A stretch of DNA of 56,817 nt from a virus: IMG/VR virus record IMGVR_UViG_3300046822_000346, positions 1 to 56,817 of that record. One strand, written 5' to 3'. This document shows, piece after piece, positions 39,364 through 48,432 of the stretch (position 1 is the first letter of the stretch; each line of letters begins with the position of its first letter). The notes beneath the pieces are model-generated. The model was not told the origin of the DNA, did not search any database, and saw only the letters and a program-made list of their open reading frames with translations. The translations under genes were made by a program, and so were the position numbers.

Positions 39364-40572
39364 CTACTGGATCTTGATGATCCGCATCGCCTCGGGCAGC
39401 ACCACCTGGCCGCCGACACGCTTGCGCGTCAGATACGCCAGCTGGCCCGACTCGGCATATTTCTCGGTCAAAACCTTGACGACCATCTGTACACGATCGA
39501 TGATTGTGTACGCGCGTTTGAAGTCGCCGAACATCACCGCGAACGCGCCGGTTGCCACGAGCGGCATGTCCGGCACTTCCATGTACGGACGACCCAGGAT
39601 CGTCGCCGGTTGCGCGCCACCCAGGCCATCGGGGTAGCTCGGCTCCCACAGATAGCGGTTCTGGGTATCTTTGAGGCCTCGGATGTAGCCGATGGTCTCA
39701 CGGCGCATCAGCCACTGCGCGTTGCCCGCGTAGGCCGACTTCAGGTTGTACATGGACGTGATGAGGTCGTCGAACTTCAGGGTCCCCACCGTACCCGAGG
39801 TATCCTGCGCCACACCGGTGTTGGCGCCCAGTAGGCCGAACGGCTGACCTACACCCGTGCCATTGACGAACGCCTTGCCTTCGGCCACCGCGAACTGCTC
39901 CGCGGTCTCCGTCTGGATCTCAGCGTCCAGATCGAACGCGCTGTCCTCGAGATCCTGCTGCGAGATAATCACCTCGGCATACATCTCGTGGTTCGGGATT
40001 TCCTGGCGGCCGAACTGGAGACCAGTCGTCTCGGTGCGGGTCGTGATCTCATTGACCCACCTGGCCGCGAACAGCCCTGTGCGGACCGGCATGATGACCG
40101 ATCGCATCGTGGTGGACCGCACGTTGGCGATCTGCCGGATCGGGGAGATCAGCACGACACCCTTGATGATGTCTTTGACCCATTCGTCCGGAGCCAAGAA
40201 GCCGCCGGTCGTGTCGTCTGACAGCGACAGCGCCTTCGCATCTTCCGGACCCGCCAGCTTCATGGCCTGCTGATACGCGGGCTCCATGTTGCTGAACTTG
40301 GCGGCGCGCACGAACTTCGAGAACGCTTTGCGCTCGGCGGACATGTCCGCGATCTGCGCATTGCTGCCGACATACGGGCGCCGCATCAGGGTCTCGACCA
40401 CGTCGATGCGCGAGCTGATCTCGGTAAGGGCGTTCTTGGTCTCCTGGAACGAAGCACCAACCGTCTTGATTTCTTGATCTTGGCGATCCGCCTTCTCGCG
40501 AAGAGCGGCAGTAAGCTCTCGGAGCTGGTCGCCAAGCGCCTTCTGGTCGTCTGGCACTTGTGTGCCTCCCAT
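39364..40572 (-). CDS. Major capsid protein, HK97 fold
   Basis: 402 residues. An N-terminal coiled coil of about 65 residues (LRELTAALREKADRQDQEIK) fits a delta/scaffold domain removed on maturation. The mature shell begins near FSKFVRAAKF and shows the HK97 pattern GGFLAPDEWVKDII, ISPIRQIANVRST, GRQEIPNHEMYAEVIISQQDLED, FVNGTGVGQPFGLL and DTQNRYLWEPSYPDG. Confidence 0.93.
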   Translation of the reverse strand: MGGTQVPDDQKALGDQLRELTAALREKADRQDQEIKTVGASFQETKNALTEISSRIDVVETLMRRPYVGSNAQIADMSAERKAFSKFVRAAKFSNMEPAYQQAMKLAGPEDAKALSLSDDTTGGFLAPDEWVKDIIKGVVLISPIRQIANVRSTTMRSVIMPVRTGLFAARWVNEITTRTETTGLQFGRQEIPNHEMYAEVIISQQDLEDSAFDLDAEIQTETAEQFAVAEGKAFVNGTGVGQPFGLLGANTGVAQDTSGTVGTLKFDDLITSMYNLKSAYAGNAQWLMRRETIGYIRGLKDTQNRYLWEPSYPDGLGGAQPATILGRPYMEVPDMPLVATGAFAVMFGDFKRAYTIIDRVQMVVKVLTEKYAESGQLAYLTRKRVGGQVVLPEAMRIIKIQ

Positions 40573-41751
40573 TCAGTTCGCTAGGGCGCGAAGTTGCGCC
40601 AGGACGTCACTGTAGTCGCTGTCCTGAGTGGCTTGGGCCGGCTCAGAGGGCGCGGCAGTGGTGGCCTTATGCTCCGGCTGCTCGCGGGGCGTGTCAGTTG
40701 ACGGCTTAGTCTCATCCTGTACAGCGCCTTTGCTGTCACCAGAGTCGTAAGTGCCGCCCAACATGCCCTTCATCGATGTCGCGTGTCCCGCGAGGCTATC
40801 GGCAATATCCCCCAACGCTTTTTCGTTGGCGGCAGAGAACGTGCGGCCGACCTTTGCCTCATCGGGTGCACCTGCGGACATATATCCGCCATAGTAACCA
40901 TAGGAATAATCAGAGTCATCGTCGTCCGCGATACCCAGTGCGGCGAGAAGATTATCAGCCGCAGTAGCTACCACGTCCGATTCCGTATCCAGCTGTCGGG
41001 CTAGATCTTGTACACCTTCTGCCCCGGCCACAGCCGCCACTGCAGCCGAGACAGTCTGGAGGGCGGCATTATCCATGCCATCTGGATCCGGGATACCGAG
41101 CAGCTGCACCAACATGTCACAGTACTGCACCAAGGCATCGGTAGCATCATCGATGTACTGCGCCAGACACGCGACTGCCGCAATGCCGCCATCATTGACG
41201 GACTTTTGCAGGCGCGGGGGAATCGGGCGCTGCTTTCCGGCGCCACGTCGTTTCACCGTAGTCACATCCGCCTCCGCGTTCATTGGAAAGGTAACAATGG
41301 ACCCTTCCCACAGGCGCAGCTCGATCAGATTGCGTACGCCCTTCTCCCAACGCTCTTTGACCGTATCATAGCCAATGGACATGCCCCGAATGTACTTCTT
41401 CTTGAGCCCGCTATACGCCCGCTGGCCTTGTGGGATATCCATATCGAGTTCACCCTCGACATAGAGTCCCTTGGCATCCTCCGCCATATTGACAAAGCCG
41501 CCGATCGGCTCGTTGGGGTTGTGCTGCCAGAGGATCGGAAAAAGATACGGCGAATCACTTGCCGACTGCGTACTTTTGGCTTCGCGGATAGTCTTGACAA
41601 ACGCTCCGGGCTGCACCGAGTCATTACCATAGTCAACATTGCCGAACGTGGACAGATACCCGGAAAACTTGCCCGTGGTATCATCCAAGGCCTTGAAGTC
41701 GTGCAGGACCAGAGTTTTGTGCGAAGGGGCCGTTTTCATACGGACTGGCAT
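40573..41751 (-). CDS. HK97-type prohead protease with long C-terminal extension
   Basis: 392 residues from ATG 41751 (GGAGGAGA upstream). The first 170 residues form the protease: FSGYLSTFGNVDYGNDSVQPGAF, LWQHNPNEPIGG (catalytic His), IRGMSIGYDTVKE (catalytic Ser), WEGSIVTFPMN. The extra 200 residues include helical Ala-rich and Asp/Tyr-rich parts (DDDDSDYSYGYYGGYMS), possibly extra scaffold cleaved away later. Preceded by its own promoter. Confidence 0.9.
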   Translation of the reverse strand: MPVRMKTAPSHKTLVLHDFKALDDTTGKFSGYLSTFGNVDYGNDSVQPGAFVKTIREAKSTQSASDSPYLFPILWQHNPNEPIGGFVNMAEDAKGLYVEGELDMDIPQGQRAYSGLKKKYIRGMSIGYDTVKERWEKGVRNLIELRLWEGSIVTFPMNAEADVTTVKRRGAGKQRPIPPRLQKSVNDGGIAAVACLAQYIDDATDALVQYCDMLVQLLGIPDPDGMDNAALQTVSAAVAAVAGAEGVQDLARQLDTESDVVATAADNLLAALGIADDDDSDYSYGYYGGYMSAGAPDEAKVGRTFSAANEKALGDIADSLAGHATSMKGMLGGTYDSGDSKGAVQDETKPSTDTPREQPEHKATTAAPSEPAQATQDSDYSDVLAQLRALAN

Positions 41752-41796
41752 GTCTATCTCCTCCCGGGTGCACATCCGGGGTATAGTTCTATGGTT

Positions 41797-41826
41797 ATGA
41801 TACCGCGCCAACGCGCAAACTGCACG
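41797..41826 (-). promoter_or_regulatory. Late promoter before the prohead protease
   Basis: On the minus strand: CGTGCA (plus 41821-41826), exactly 18 bp, TATCAT (plus 41797-41802). It matches the genome-wide 18-bp-spaced design and would boost protease and capsid transcription. Confidence 0.6.
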
Positions 41827-41866
41827 ACCCCGTCACGCTCAGTTTGTAAAATTGACCCAAATGGCT

Positions 41867-42316
41867 TTAGTGCTGGTAGCCGCACGCTCGCGCTAGATCA
41901 CCCGGCGTCACCGTTTCGAAGTGCTGAAACTTGGACACCGCCGGATCACCCCACTTGGCCAGGAATGCCGCGGCCAGGTGGCTACAGTCGAAAGCCTTGC
42001 GGCCGATCAGGAGTGCTCTGCCACTCAACTTGAGTATATCGTCGTAGATATCTTCGTACGAGTACTCGTCCCCTACCTGAGCATGCAACCAGTCCCGCAC
42101 ACTGTCCTGTTTGGGCAAGGAGATCAGGGGTCGCGGCCGATAGACCAGCCCTGTGCGCTGGTACTCCATCAGTACCACGCCGTTGTTCATAGCCGCTACC
42201 TGCGTCGTATCGTCCCAACGGATCGCCACATGCACCACGTCTGATTGAGTGCGCCACTCAATCAAGTGGGACGTGAACGATCCGTCACTGCGGTAGAACA
42301 AAATATCTCCGAACAT
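41867..42316 (-). CDS. Permuted NlpC/P60-type (YiiX-like) papain-fold protein
   Basis: 149 residues. GDILFYRSDGSFTSHLIEWRT followed by DVVHVAIRWDD gives a His-containing front part; FDCSHLAAAFL supplies the Cys at about residue 110. This circularly permuted order is that of YiiX/YebB-like amidases. Its place between the MuF-like protein and protease is unusual; it may be a virion-associated enzyme for cell-wall entry. Confidence 0.68.
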   Translation of the reverse strand: MFGDILFYRSDGSFTSHLIEWRTQSDVVHVAIRWDDTTQVAAMNNGVVLMEYQRTGLVYRPRPLISLPKQDSVRDWLHAQVGDEYSYEDIYDDILKLSGRALLIGRKAFDCSHLAAAFLAKWGDPAVSKFQHFETVTPGDLARACGYQH

Positions 42317-42324
42317 GTCTCCCC

Positions 42325-42999
42325 CTACGCCGGATCGTATGTCTCGGTACAGCGGCAGTTCACAATCTCTCCTGCATCTGCCCCCAAAGAACTATCCCCC
42401 GGGAACATCAGCTGAGAGCCACCGACATCATACGGATCCGTGAGTGCTTGCTGCTGCCCATCTGCGGCAGCGTGGGTCTCGCGAGTACGTAATCCCCCGG
42501 TTGCCAGCCATGTATGCACCAGAGTGAGTCCCGTGCCCAACGCATACTGCTGACTGGCGCAGTTACTCGCCGCCACAGTCTCGGTCCGCGCGATCATAGT
42601 AGCGCGCGATCCCAGGCCCACATATAGACTCGATATACTCGCGGCAATGTCGTCCATACCCAGGCCGGCCTCAACAGCCGCAGCCACCACTTGGGCAACC
42701 TGATCGCGGGTGGTATCGGTGATATCGGATACCTTCGAGAGACCCACAGGGCCAAGAATATAATCCACCACATCTTCCAGCCACGGATCCTCGTCATAGA
42801 GATCCTCCAGGTCTGGATCCATATCAACATCGTAGTCATCTTTGCGCTTTGACGGCACCCACAGTTTGGCACTGGTGTACGGATCCAACTCTTTGGCCGT
42901 AATAGTACCAAAGTCCTGTCCCACGGCCACATAGGTTGCAACCAATAGTTGCTGCCAGGCCTGTTTGGCTGGGTCCGACATCAGATAGGCCGACACCAC
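42325..42999 (-). CDS. SPP1 gp7/MuF-like head morphogenesis protein
   Basis: 224 residues. The C-terminal half has RATMIARTETVAASNCASQQYAL and CRCTETY, the MuF minor head core. An acidic N-terminal segment (DVDMDPDLEDLYDEDPW) is unusual. Start is GTG 42999 or ATG 42981; neither has a strong ribosome binding site. Follows portal by two bases. Confidence 0.8.
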   Translation of the reverse strand: MVSAYLMSDPAKQAWQQLLVATYVAVGQDFGTITAKELDPYTSAKLWVPSKRKDDYDVDMDPDLEDLYDEDPWLEDVVDYILGPVGLSKVSDITDTTRDQVAQVVAAAVEAGLGMDDIAASISSLYVGLGSRATMIARTETVAASNCASQQYALGTGLTLVHTWLATGGLRTRETHAAADGQQQALTDPYDVGGSQLMFPGDSSLGADAGEIVNCRCTETYDPA

Positions 43000-43001
43000 G
43001 C

Positions 43002-44606
43002 TCAGTCCGTGTTGTGCGTCAACGCTGCTGCGAAAGGCTTCGAGGACGGCGCGCTTCTCTTTGCCGAACTGCTTGTCGACAACAGTCTCGATCGCTGTGT
43101 ACCACGAGGTGCGGGCACGCTCTTTTTCTTGCCCGAGGCGTACTCGATCGTCATCACTCCGCGCTTTGAGACGAAAGGGCGGCGCTTCTCATCCCCCGCA
43201 GGTGCCACAGGTGCAGCGGGCGTCGTTGGTTCTGCCCCAGGAACCGCCGGTTCTGCACCGGTTGGGGCAGGACCTGTGTTTGGATCGGGCGGGTTGGGGT
43301 TCTCGACCGTTTGGCCCGGCAGCAAGGACACCGGCGGTACCACAGGTGGCTCGGCGGCCTGCTCGATCGGGAGTTGCTCGGTGGTCATGTACAAGAGATC
43401 TGCGGCCTCATTCTCGTAGAGCTCGTAGCCCAGTTCCTCACGAGCCTCGTTAGGCGTCAGGACCCCCGCCTTGACCGCGTTGAGTACATTGGTCCATACT
43501 ACCTGGCGATCTTCTTGTAGCGCCTCGATCGAGTCTTTGTCGTACATAAGCACGTACTGGTCGCCATACCGCACGGTCAGCCACTCGTTGAGTTCGGCCT
43601 GGAGCCAATCCATCAACGGCAGGATCTTTTCCTCGTAATAGGCCTTGCGTGCTTCTTGGTAATTGGAGTACGTCTTGTTGGAGTTATCTCCGATCAGCTC
43701 CGGCGGGACCCCGAAGGCAATCGCGATCTCACGCGCAGAGAGCTTCTGGCCCTCAAGCCAGTCCATATCCTTGGGGCTCACGCCCATCTCTTGCCACGTC
43801 ATGCCGCCCTCAAGCAGCAGCGGAGTCCCGGCGTTGGTAGTGCCCGTCCACTCATCGTTCAGAAGCCGCCGTAATCGGTCATACTCGTCATCGGAAATGC
43901 TGCCTGTCGAGGACAGCGCCCCAGTGGGCTTAGCTCCATTTTGCAGCATCGCCACATTCCACGCTTTGGCCTCATTATTCTGGTCGATGGAACGCGCGGC
44001 CGCTTGGATCGGCGAGAGACCGTACCAGTCGTTGGTAGGGTGAAAGGTCTTAAGATGCCGCGTATTGATGGTGTCCATACCCCCAACCGTGACGTTATTG
44101 GCGGTGTACTCGTATCCCCGAACCAATGTCACCGCATCGCCCGGAACCACCTTGACCCGATCGGGCCGTAGCGTCCACAGTTCTAGCGGCGGTTTGTTGC
44201 CCGAGGGCCCGGCGGTGGTGATATAGCTGTTCCCGGCCAACTGCAGGTAGGCGACCACTGCCTCAATGAACTTGGGTCCGGCCTGAAAGGGGTTGGGTTT
44301 GTCCAGCAAGTCCAGCAGCGGGTGGTCTTCGATCTCGGTCAACTTGGAACGTGACTTGCTGAACATCAGCCACGGAATACCGGCGCAGGTGGTGGAGACG
44401 TAATCGATGCAACGATACACGTAAATATTGCGGTTGAATCCTTCCTCGGCAAGCTTCTGATACTCCACCGGCGTCCACACCGGCCTGCCAGGAGTGGAGA
44501 TAGCTACCAGGGATCGCCCGACTGGATTATCCTTCCGCATTTCGGGTCCTAGCAAACGCACGCCCCACCGCACGGCTTGTTTGCCGACCCAGTCACGCAT
44601 TGCCAT
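43002..44606 (-). CDS. Portal protein
   Basis: 534 residues. It forms the dodecameric DNA entry ring. VYRCIDYVSTTCAGIPW, HPLLDLLDKPNPFQAGPKFIEAV, LQLAGNSYI, LRPDRVKVVPGD, GLSPIQAAARSID and DWLEGQKLSAREIAIAFGVPPELIG are characteristic of HK97-type portals. The C-terminal 100 residues are Pro/Ala-rich and disordered, followed by a basic end. Confidence 0.93.
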   Translation of the reverse strand: MAMRDWVGKQAVRWGVRLLGPEMRKDNPVGRSLVAISTPGRPVWTPVEYQKLAEEGFNRNIYVYRCIDYVSTTCAGIPWLMFSKSRSKLTEIEDHPLLDLLDKPNPFQAGPKFIEAVVAYLQLAGNSYITTAGPSGNKPPLELWTLRPDRVKVVPGDAVTLVRGYEYTANNVTVGGMDTINTRHLKTFHPTNDWYGLSPIQAAARSIDQNNEAKAWNVAMLQNGAKPTGALSSTGSISDDEYDRLRRLLNDEWTGTTNAGTPLLLEGGMTWQEMGVSPKDMDWLEGQKLSAREIAIAFGVPPELIGDNSNKTYSNYQEARKAYYEEKILPLMDWLQAELNEWLTVRYGDQYVLMYDKDSIEALQEDRQVVWTNVLNAVKAGVLTPNEAREELGYELYENEAADLLYMTTEQLPIEQAAEPPVVPPVSLLPGQTVENPNPPDPNTGPAPTGAEPAVPGAEPTTPAAPVAPAGDEKRRPFVSKRGVMTIEYASGKKKSVPAPRGTQRSRLLSTSSSAKRSAPSSKPFAAALTHNTD

Positions 44607-44609
44607 GAA

Positions 44610-45899
44610 TCACCTCAGGCTCCGTATATTCGGGCGCGGTGCCAAGTTCAGCACAGTGAACGCGCCAGAAGTTGCATCGATCTGGTCTTTAAACGCGTGC
44701 GGGAACGCGAGGGCCTCTTCGAGCCAAGTATTGATCCAGTTGCCTCGTACCAGAAACAGGTTGCCGGCCCGAGCTGCAGAGCTCAGCGGGCCGGCGCGTG
44801 AGACTTTGTCCCGATCGGGGCGGTACGGATTCACATTGTAGCCTCGCAGTATATTGCGCTGATAATGTGAGATGGTATTAATACCACCAGAGCCAGGTTC
44901 TTGTTCAATATACACCGGCGTATTCGTACCGTCCAGCTCTGCAGCCAAACGGACCGTATTCTCAACCGCCAGAGGATCGCCGCGAAAGCGCACCATGTCG
45001 AGTAACCAATACTGCCCTTGGTGTGTTGCCAGTTTCGCACCCGCTGTGAACGCGCTAGTAGTATTGCGCGTTGCTGCAAAGTCCCAGAACCGTACAATCT
45101 TAGAGTGCATCGGGTAGTCGTCGACAATCTGGAAGTATTCGCGCTTGAACAGTTCGCCGTCGGGGATCACGTTCCAGTCGCCATTAAGCAACTGCGCCCG
45201 CGTGATCGGATCCAGGTTCTCCAACGAGCGTTGATAGTCCTCTTGGTCCAGGTGCGGGTTATCGGTCAGTTTGGCCGGAACGAACACGCGCCCGAACTTG
45301 CGCCCATCAATCAAGAATCGCTGGCGCACCCATTCGTGGCCTAGGCCGCCCGGGTTGCTGGCGCTCCGCACGCGTGTCGGGATACCGAGCTCGATGCGGC
45401 GCCGTTTGCGCGAGAACAGATACAAGTACCACGGCTCGTAGAACTGCGTCAGCTCGTCGAAGCCAATAAATTGGAACGCGGCGCCCTGGTACTGGTAGAT
45501 ATCATTCTTGGAATCGAGGTAGCCAAACGAGATGGTAGCGCCGCTGGGGAATTGCCACTGATGTAACGCGCTATCGTACTTGACATCGTTGCGCGAACCC
45601 CACCATTCCATGGAGAGTGGAATCAGCGCGCCCGGTTTCGAGAGATCGGCAAACGTGCGGCGCAAGATCAGGGCGTTGTATCCTGGTACGTCAACATACT
45701 GCGCTGCAGCGGCCAACATACCGTACGACTTGCCGCCGCCCGCTGCGCCCCCGTAGAAAACTTCCTCGACATCATTACAGAGCAAAAAAGCAAGTTGGCG
45801 AGTGGTAGGCTCCCCAACTATAAACTCATTCCAATGAAGCGACACCCGTTCCCGGATATTCTCGAGAACCGGACCCGTCCATTTAGGTATCGCCGCCAT
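44610..45899 (-). CDS. Terminase large subunit
   Basis: 429 residues from ATG 45899. ATPase: Walker A-like GGAAGGGKSYG, Walker B GFDELTQF. Nuclease: RFWDFAATRNT, LDMVRFRGDP, EQEPGSGG and KDQIDATSGAF. It pumps DNA into proheads and cuts it. Overlaps the small coiled-coil gene upstream by 17 bases. Confidence 0.93.
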   Translation of the reverse strand: MAAIPKWTGPVLENIRERVSLHWNEFIVGEPTTRQLAFLLCNDVEEVFYGGAAGGGKSYGMLAAAAQYVDVPGYNALILRRTFADLSKPGALIPLSMEWWGSRNDVKYDSALHQWQFPSGATISFGYLDSKNDIYQYQGAAFQFIGFDELTQFYEPWYLYLFSRKRRRIELGIPTRVRSASNPGGLGHEWVRQRFLIDGRKFGRVFVPAKLTDNPHLDQEDYQRSLENLDPITRAQLLNGDWNVIPDGELFKREYFQIVDDYPMHSKIVRFWDFAATRNTTSAFTAGAKLATHQGQYWLLDMVRFRGDPLAVENTVRLAAELDGTNTPVYIEQEPGSGGINTISHYQRNILRGYNVNPYRPDRDKVSRAGPLSSAARAGNLFLVRGNWINTWLEEALAFPHAFKDQIDATSGAFTVLNLAPRPNIRSLR

Positions 45900-46155
45900 A
45901 CTCTGTATCCTCTCCCCTGAGAATACCAGACCCGCTATGCCTGGTACCCTCAGAGTCAGGAGAGTCCCACATATGGCCAAATAACGAGCGTGCCGGCGCG
46001 TGCTCGTCTCTCGTAGTATAGAACACGAGCGTTCGCAACGGCACGATGGGCCGAATGGTTAGGGCCGAAAGGGTCGCCTGCAGCGCGGAAATCTGCAGTT
46101 GCAGAATATCCAACTGTGCGTGAAGCTTCTGAATGGCTTCAAGCGACCCCACCAT
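45883..46155 (-). CDS. Small coiled-coil protein between queC and terminase
   Basis: About 90 residues from ATG 46155 (GTG 46152 has better spacing from AGGAG). The N-terminal 40 residues are a leucine-rich helix (LEAIQKLHAQLDILQLQISALQATL), the rest is probably disordered and ends in an acidic tail. It lies six bases after queC. Function unknown. Confidence 0.6.
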   Translation of the reverse strand: MVGSLEAIQKLHAQLDILQLQISALQATLSALTIRPIVPLRTLVFYTTRDEHAPARSLFGHMWDSPDSEGTRHSGSGILRGEDTEYGGDT

Positions 46156-46160
46156 GTCTC

Positions 46161-46895
46161 CTACAGATCTCCGCCAGTGTGCAGATCGAGACGTGCCACT
46201 TCGCAGGTCTCTTCCCAGGTGCAAGCATACGGCGTCGTATCGTACACGTGCGCCTGATACAGGGCCTGGCGCCGCTCCGAACACGTGCCACACTTGCCGC
46301 AGTGAATATCGCCACCCTCGTAACAGGACCACGTCTCCTGCACCGGCACACTATAAATCTCAGCCATACGCGCGATGTTCGTCTTGGACAACATCACGAA
46401 CGGCGCCCGCAGGATCGGCAGTGGGTCCGCCCATTCATTGCCCAATCGCAACGCGGTATTGAGTGCTGCGATGAACTCCGGCCGACAGTCGGGGTAGATC
46501 GCATGATCCCCTGCATGTACCCCAGTATACACCCTGGAGGCATGTTCCGCCACCGCAATCCCATAGGCGATGGAGAGCATGATCGCGTTGCGGTTCGGCA
46601 CAACCGTTGCCTTCATGTTGTCGGCAGCATAGTGGCCCATAGGCACTGCGCCGCCGTGAGCTGTCAGCGCCGAGCCGTGGAGCAGTTCGGCCATGAAGTC
46701 CATCTCGATCACGATGTGCTCGGCATGTAGCCGTCTGGCAGTTTGTGCCGCGAACTGGAGCTCTTTGCGATGCCGCTGGCCGTAGTCAAAACTCAGCAGG
46801 AGCAGGTCATCCTGCACGGTCCCATTGCCGCTCACCACATGAGCAAGCGTGACGCTGTCCAAGCCGCCGCTACAGATCACAATAGACTTCGCCAA
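46161..46895 (-). CDS. queC: 7-cyano-7-deazaguanine (preQ0) synthase
   Basis: 244 residues from TTG 46895 (AGGAG upstream). It converts carboxy-deazaguanine to preQ0 with ATP and ammonia. PP-loop motif CSGGLDSVT near the N-terminus; C-terminal zinc site CYEGGDIHCGKCGTC. No fused amidotransferase domain. It lies about 36 kb from dpdA and on the opposite strand, inside the terminase region, with its own promoter. Confidence 0.93.
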   Translation of the reverse strand: MAKSIVICSGGLDSVTLAHVVSGNGTVQDDLLLLSFDYGQRHRKELQFAAQTARRLHAEHIVIEMDFMAELLHGSALTAHGGAVPMGHYAADNMKATVVPNRNAIMLSIAYGIAVAEHASRVYTGVHAGDHAIYPDCRPEFIAALNTALRLGNEWADPLPILRAPFVMLSKTNIARMAEIYSVPVQETWSCYEGGDIHCGKCGTCSERRQALYQAHVYDTTPYACTWEETCEVARLDLHTGGDL

Positions 46896-46969
46896 GGTCT
46901 TTCTCCTACGGCGTTTTACGTCAGTCCGCCGACGCTTCCGGATTGCCCTGTGCGCTCCGGTATGTTAAT

Positions 46970-46998
46970 AATATACCCTATTTCGGGCATATCATCAA
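46970..46998 (-). promoter_or_regulatory. Promoter before queC
   Basis: On the minus strand: TTGATG (plus 46993-46998), 17 bp, TATATT (plus 46970-46975). It could drive queC, the small coiled-coil gene and the terminase-portal genes. About 70 bases of leader follow. Confidence 0.65.
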
Positions 46999-47016
46999 CG
47001 CCCCATTTGGGCCGGC

Positions 47017-47631
47017 TCACTCGTCGGCTTCCACCACTTCTACCAACGTGTTCGGATCGCGCGTGTGGATCGCGGCCTCAAACGCGCCGACTTCGTCGAG
47101 AATCTGCAACACTTGCGCCAACTGGTTATCGGGGAGCCTCTTGACCGGCGACTCAATCTGCGGCCGCTCTTCTTGCTGCCCAGGAATACGGAACTCGACC
47201 GCGTCCGACCAGTTGCCCGACAGACCGCCCTTGGTGAGCCAGATCTCGGGCTTCTCGTACCACACGCGCTGTTCCGCCGCCGAACGGGCTACCCCGATAG
47301 CTGCCATCACCGCGACATAGAAAAGCGCGTAGGTGGTCAGCGCCTCCTCATCCGGCAACACGTCGTATTCCTGCTTGCCCCAGTTGAGCCAGTTCCAGAG
47401 GCGATTGCCGACCAGCCCGCACGAGGCAGCAGCCGCCTGGGGTGAGGCGCCTTGGCAAATCTGTTGGCAGATCTCCAGGGTTAATTCCGGCGATAGCTTG
47501 GTACGTGCCCCAGCGCGTGAAACAAGTTCCCGCACGGCATCGGTCTCGACAGTATCGTCGATGTCCTCTGGCGCCGGCCGGTTACCGCGACGCTTCATGT
47601 TGATATCGAGCTTGGCCAATTTCTTCCTCAC
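47017..47631 (-). CDS. Terminase small subunit candidate
   Basis: 204 residues from GTG 47631, or about 193 from ATG 47598. KLSPELTLEICQQICQGASPQAAAASCGLVGNRLWNWLNWGKQE is a helix-turn-helix typical of small terminases that recognise the packaging site. The following helix and position upstream of the large subunit support this. Overlaps the upstream small gene by 50 bases if the longer start is used. Confidence 0.75.
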   Translation of the reverse strand: MRKKLAKLDINMKRRGNRPAPEDIDDTVETDAVRELVSRAGARTKLSPELTLEICQQICQGASPQAAAASCGLVGNRLWNWLNWGKQEYDVLPDEEALTTYALFYVAVMAAIGVARSAAEQRVWYEKPEIWLTKGGLSGNWSDAVEFRIPGQQEERPQIESPVKRLPDNQLAQVLQILDEVGAFEAAIHTRDPNTLVEVVEADE

Positions 47632-47800
47632 TTGCCTGGCGGAGCGTGGTGATTAAGAACCACTGCTGCCCGGAGCCACGACCGCACAGCGCATAGGTGC
47701 CATGCGGCATACTATTAATCTGGCGAATGGCAGTGACCATATTGGTGTGCGTAGTCAACTCGACTACCACGATATCTCCCACATGAAATTCTTCGTTCAT
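47582..47800 (-). CDS. Small beta-rich protein
   Basis: 72 residues, ATG with AGGGGC upstream. FHVGDIVVVELTTHTNMVTAIRQIN..GTYALCGRGSGQQWFLI suggests an SH3-like barrel. Family unknown. Its 3' end overlaps the small terminase gene. Confidence 0.55.
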   Translation of the reverse strand: MNEEFHVGDIVVVELTTHTNMVTAIRQINSMPHGTYALCGRGSGQQWFLITTLRQASEEEIGQARYQHEASR

Positions 47801-47940
47801 ATGCGCCCCTAAAAGAAAGGCGACGTACCCGCCTTGAGGTCTAGGCCCCGTGGAGCCCTTTCCCGTGCCGCAGTACGTCGCACCGGTGAGTTGGCCGATG
47901 TCTATGGCGCGTGCCGACGATGTTCATGCGCGCTTCATCG
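47801..47940. other. Intergenic stretch without supported gene
   Basis: About 140 bases between small minus-strand genes. A 28-codon frame (MNIVGTRHRHRP..) could be read, but lacks a convincing ribosome binding site. No hairpin or promoter is clear. Confidence 0.4.
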
Positions 47941-48057
47941 CTAGCCTGCCAAAGCCCCTGACCGTTTAACGCTACGAAGCCCTTCTGCAGCGACCAACTC
48001 ACAAAGGTGGGCCTGGGGGGACTCGTTATGCACAACACCCGCCCCATCAAGCTGCAT
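47941..48057 (-). CDS. 38-residue hypothetical protein
   Basis: ATG 48057 with GGAG 11 bases upstream. Reads MQLDGAGVVHNESPQAHL and then an amphipathic basic stretch. Short and unrecognised, so tentative; the alternative frame in this region has no ribosome binding site. Confidence 0.35.
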   Translation of the reverse strand: MQLDGAGVVHNESPQAHLCELVAAEGLRSVKRSGALAG

Positions 48058-48084
48058 GGTTAAGACAGCTCCAAGCCCACAGAC

Positions 48085-48432
48085 CTAGTCCTCGGTACCC
48101 GTCGCCCCCGTCGTGTCCTCGGAGGCCAATACCACCGAGGCGTTGACAACCGGCGGATCTGCAACCTGCACCGTACAGGAGACGAAGTCGTTGGCCCAGC
48201 CTGGCGTCTTCTCGTGCTTGAGATTGGCATGACCACCCATGTAGCCCGAGACCCAAGTCTCTGGTGTCACCGCACCCAGTGCGCCGGAGTTGACAGCCGC
48301 CAGCAGGCAAGCTTTTGCCGCTTCGAGCTGCTCCAACGCTTCCGGGAAATCCTGGCCCGCCGGCTTGAGCGTATCGAGTACGGCCTCAAGCTGTCCCACC
48401 TGGGTTGGTGGCACATTTACACTCCAACTCAT
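48085..48432 (-). CDS. Hypothetical protein
   Basis: 115 residues from ATG 48432 (GGAGGAGAGAGG upstream). A helical middle (LEAVLDTLKPAGQDFPEALEQLEAAKACLLAAV) and an acidic C-terminus (SEDTTGATGTED). No known motif. Confidence 0.6.
   Translation of the reverse strand: MSWSVNVPPTQVGQLEAVLDTLKPAGQDFPEALEQLEAAKACLLAAVNSGALGAVTPETWVSGYMGGHANLKHEKTPGWANDFVSCTVQVADPPVVNASVVLASEDTTGATGTED

Noticed and set aside
41008-42033. 341-codon open frame on the plus strand
   Set aside because: Antisense to the prohead protease and YiiX-like genes; no recognisable sequence.
46896-46970. preQ1 riboswitch in the queC leader
   Set aside because: The leader can form small hairpins but lacks the conserved preQ1 aptamer pattern.
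47841-48050. 69-codon minus-strand frame
   Set aside because: No ribosome binding site; the overlapping 38-codon frame has a better one.
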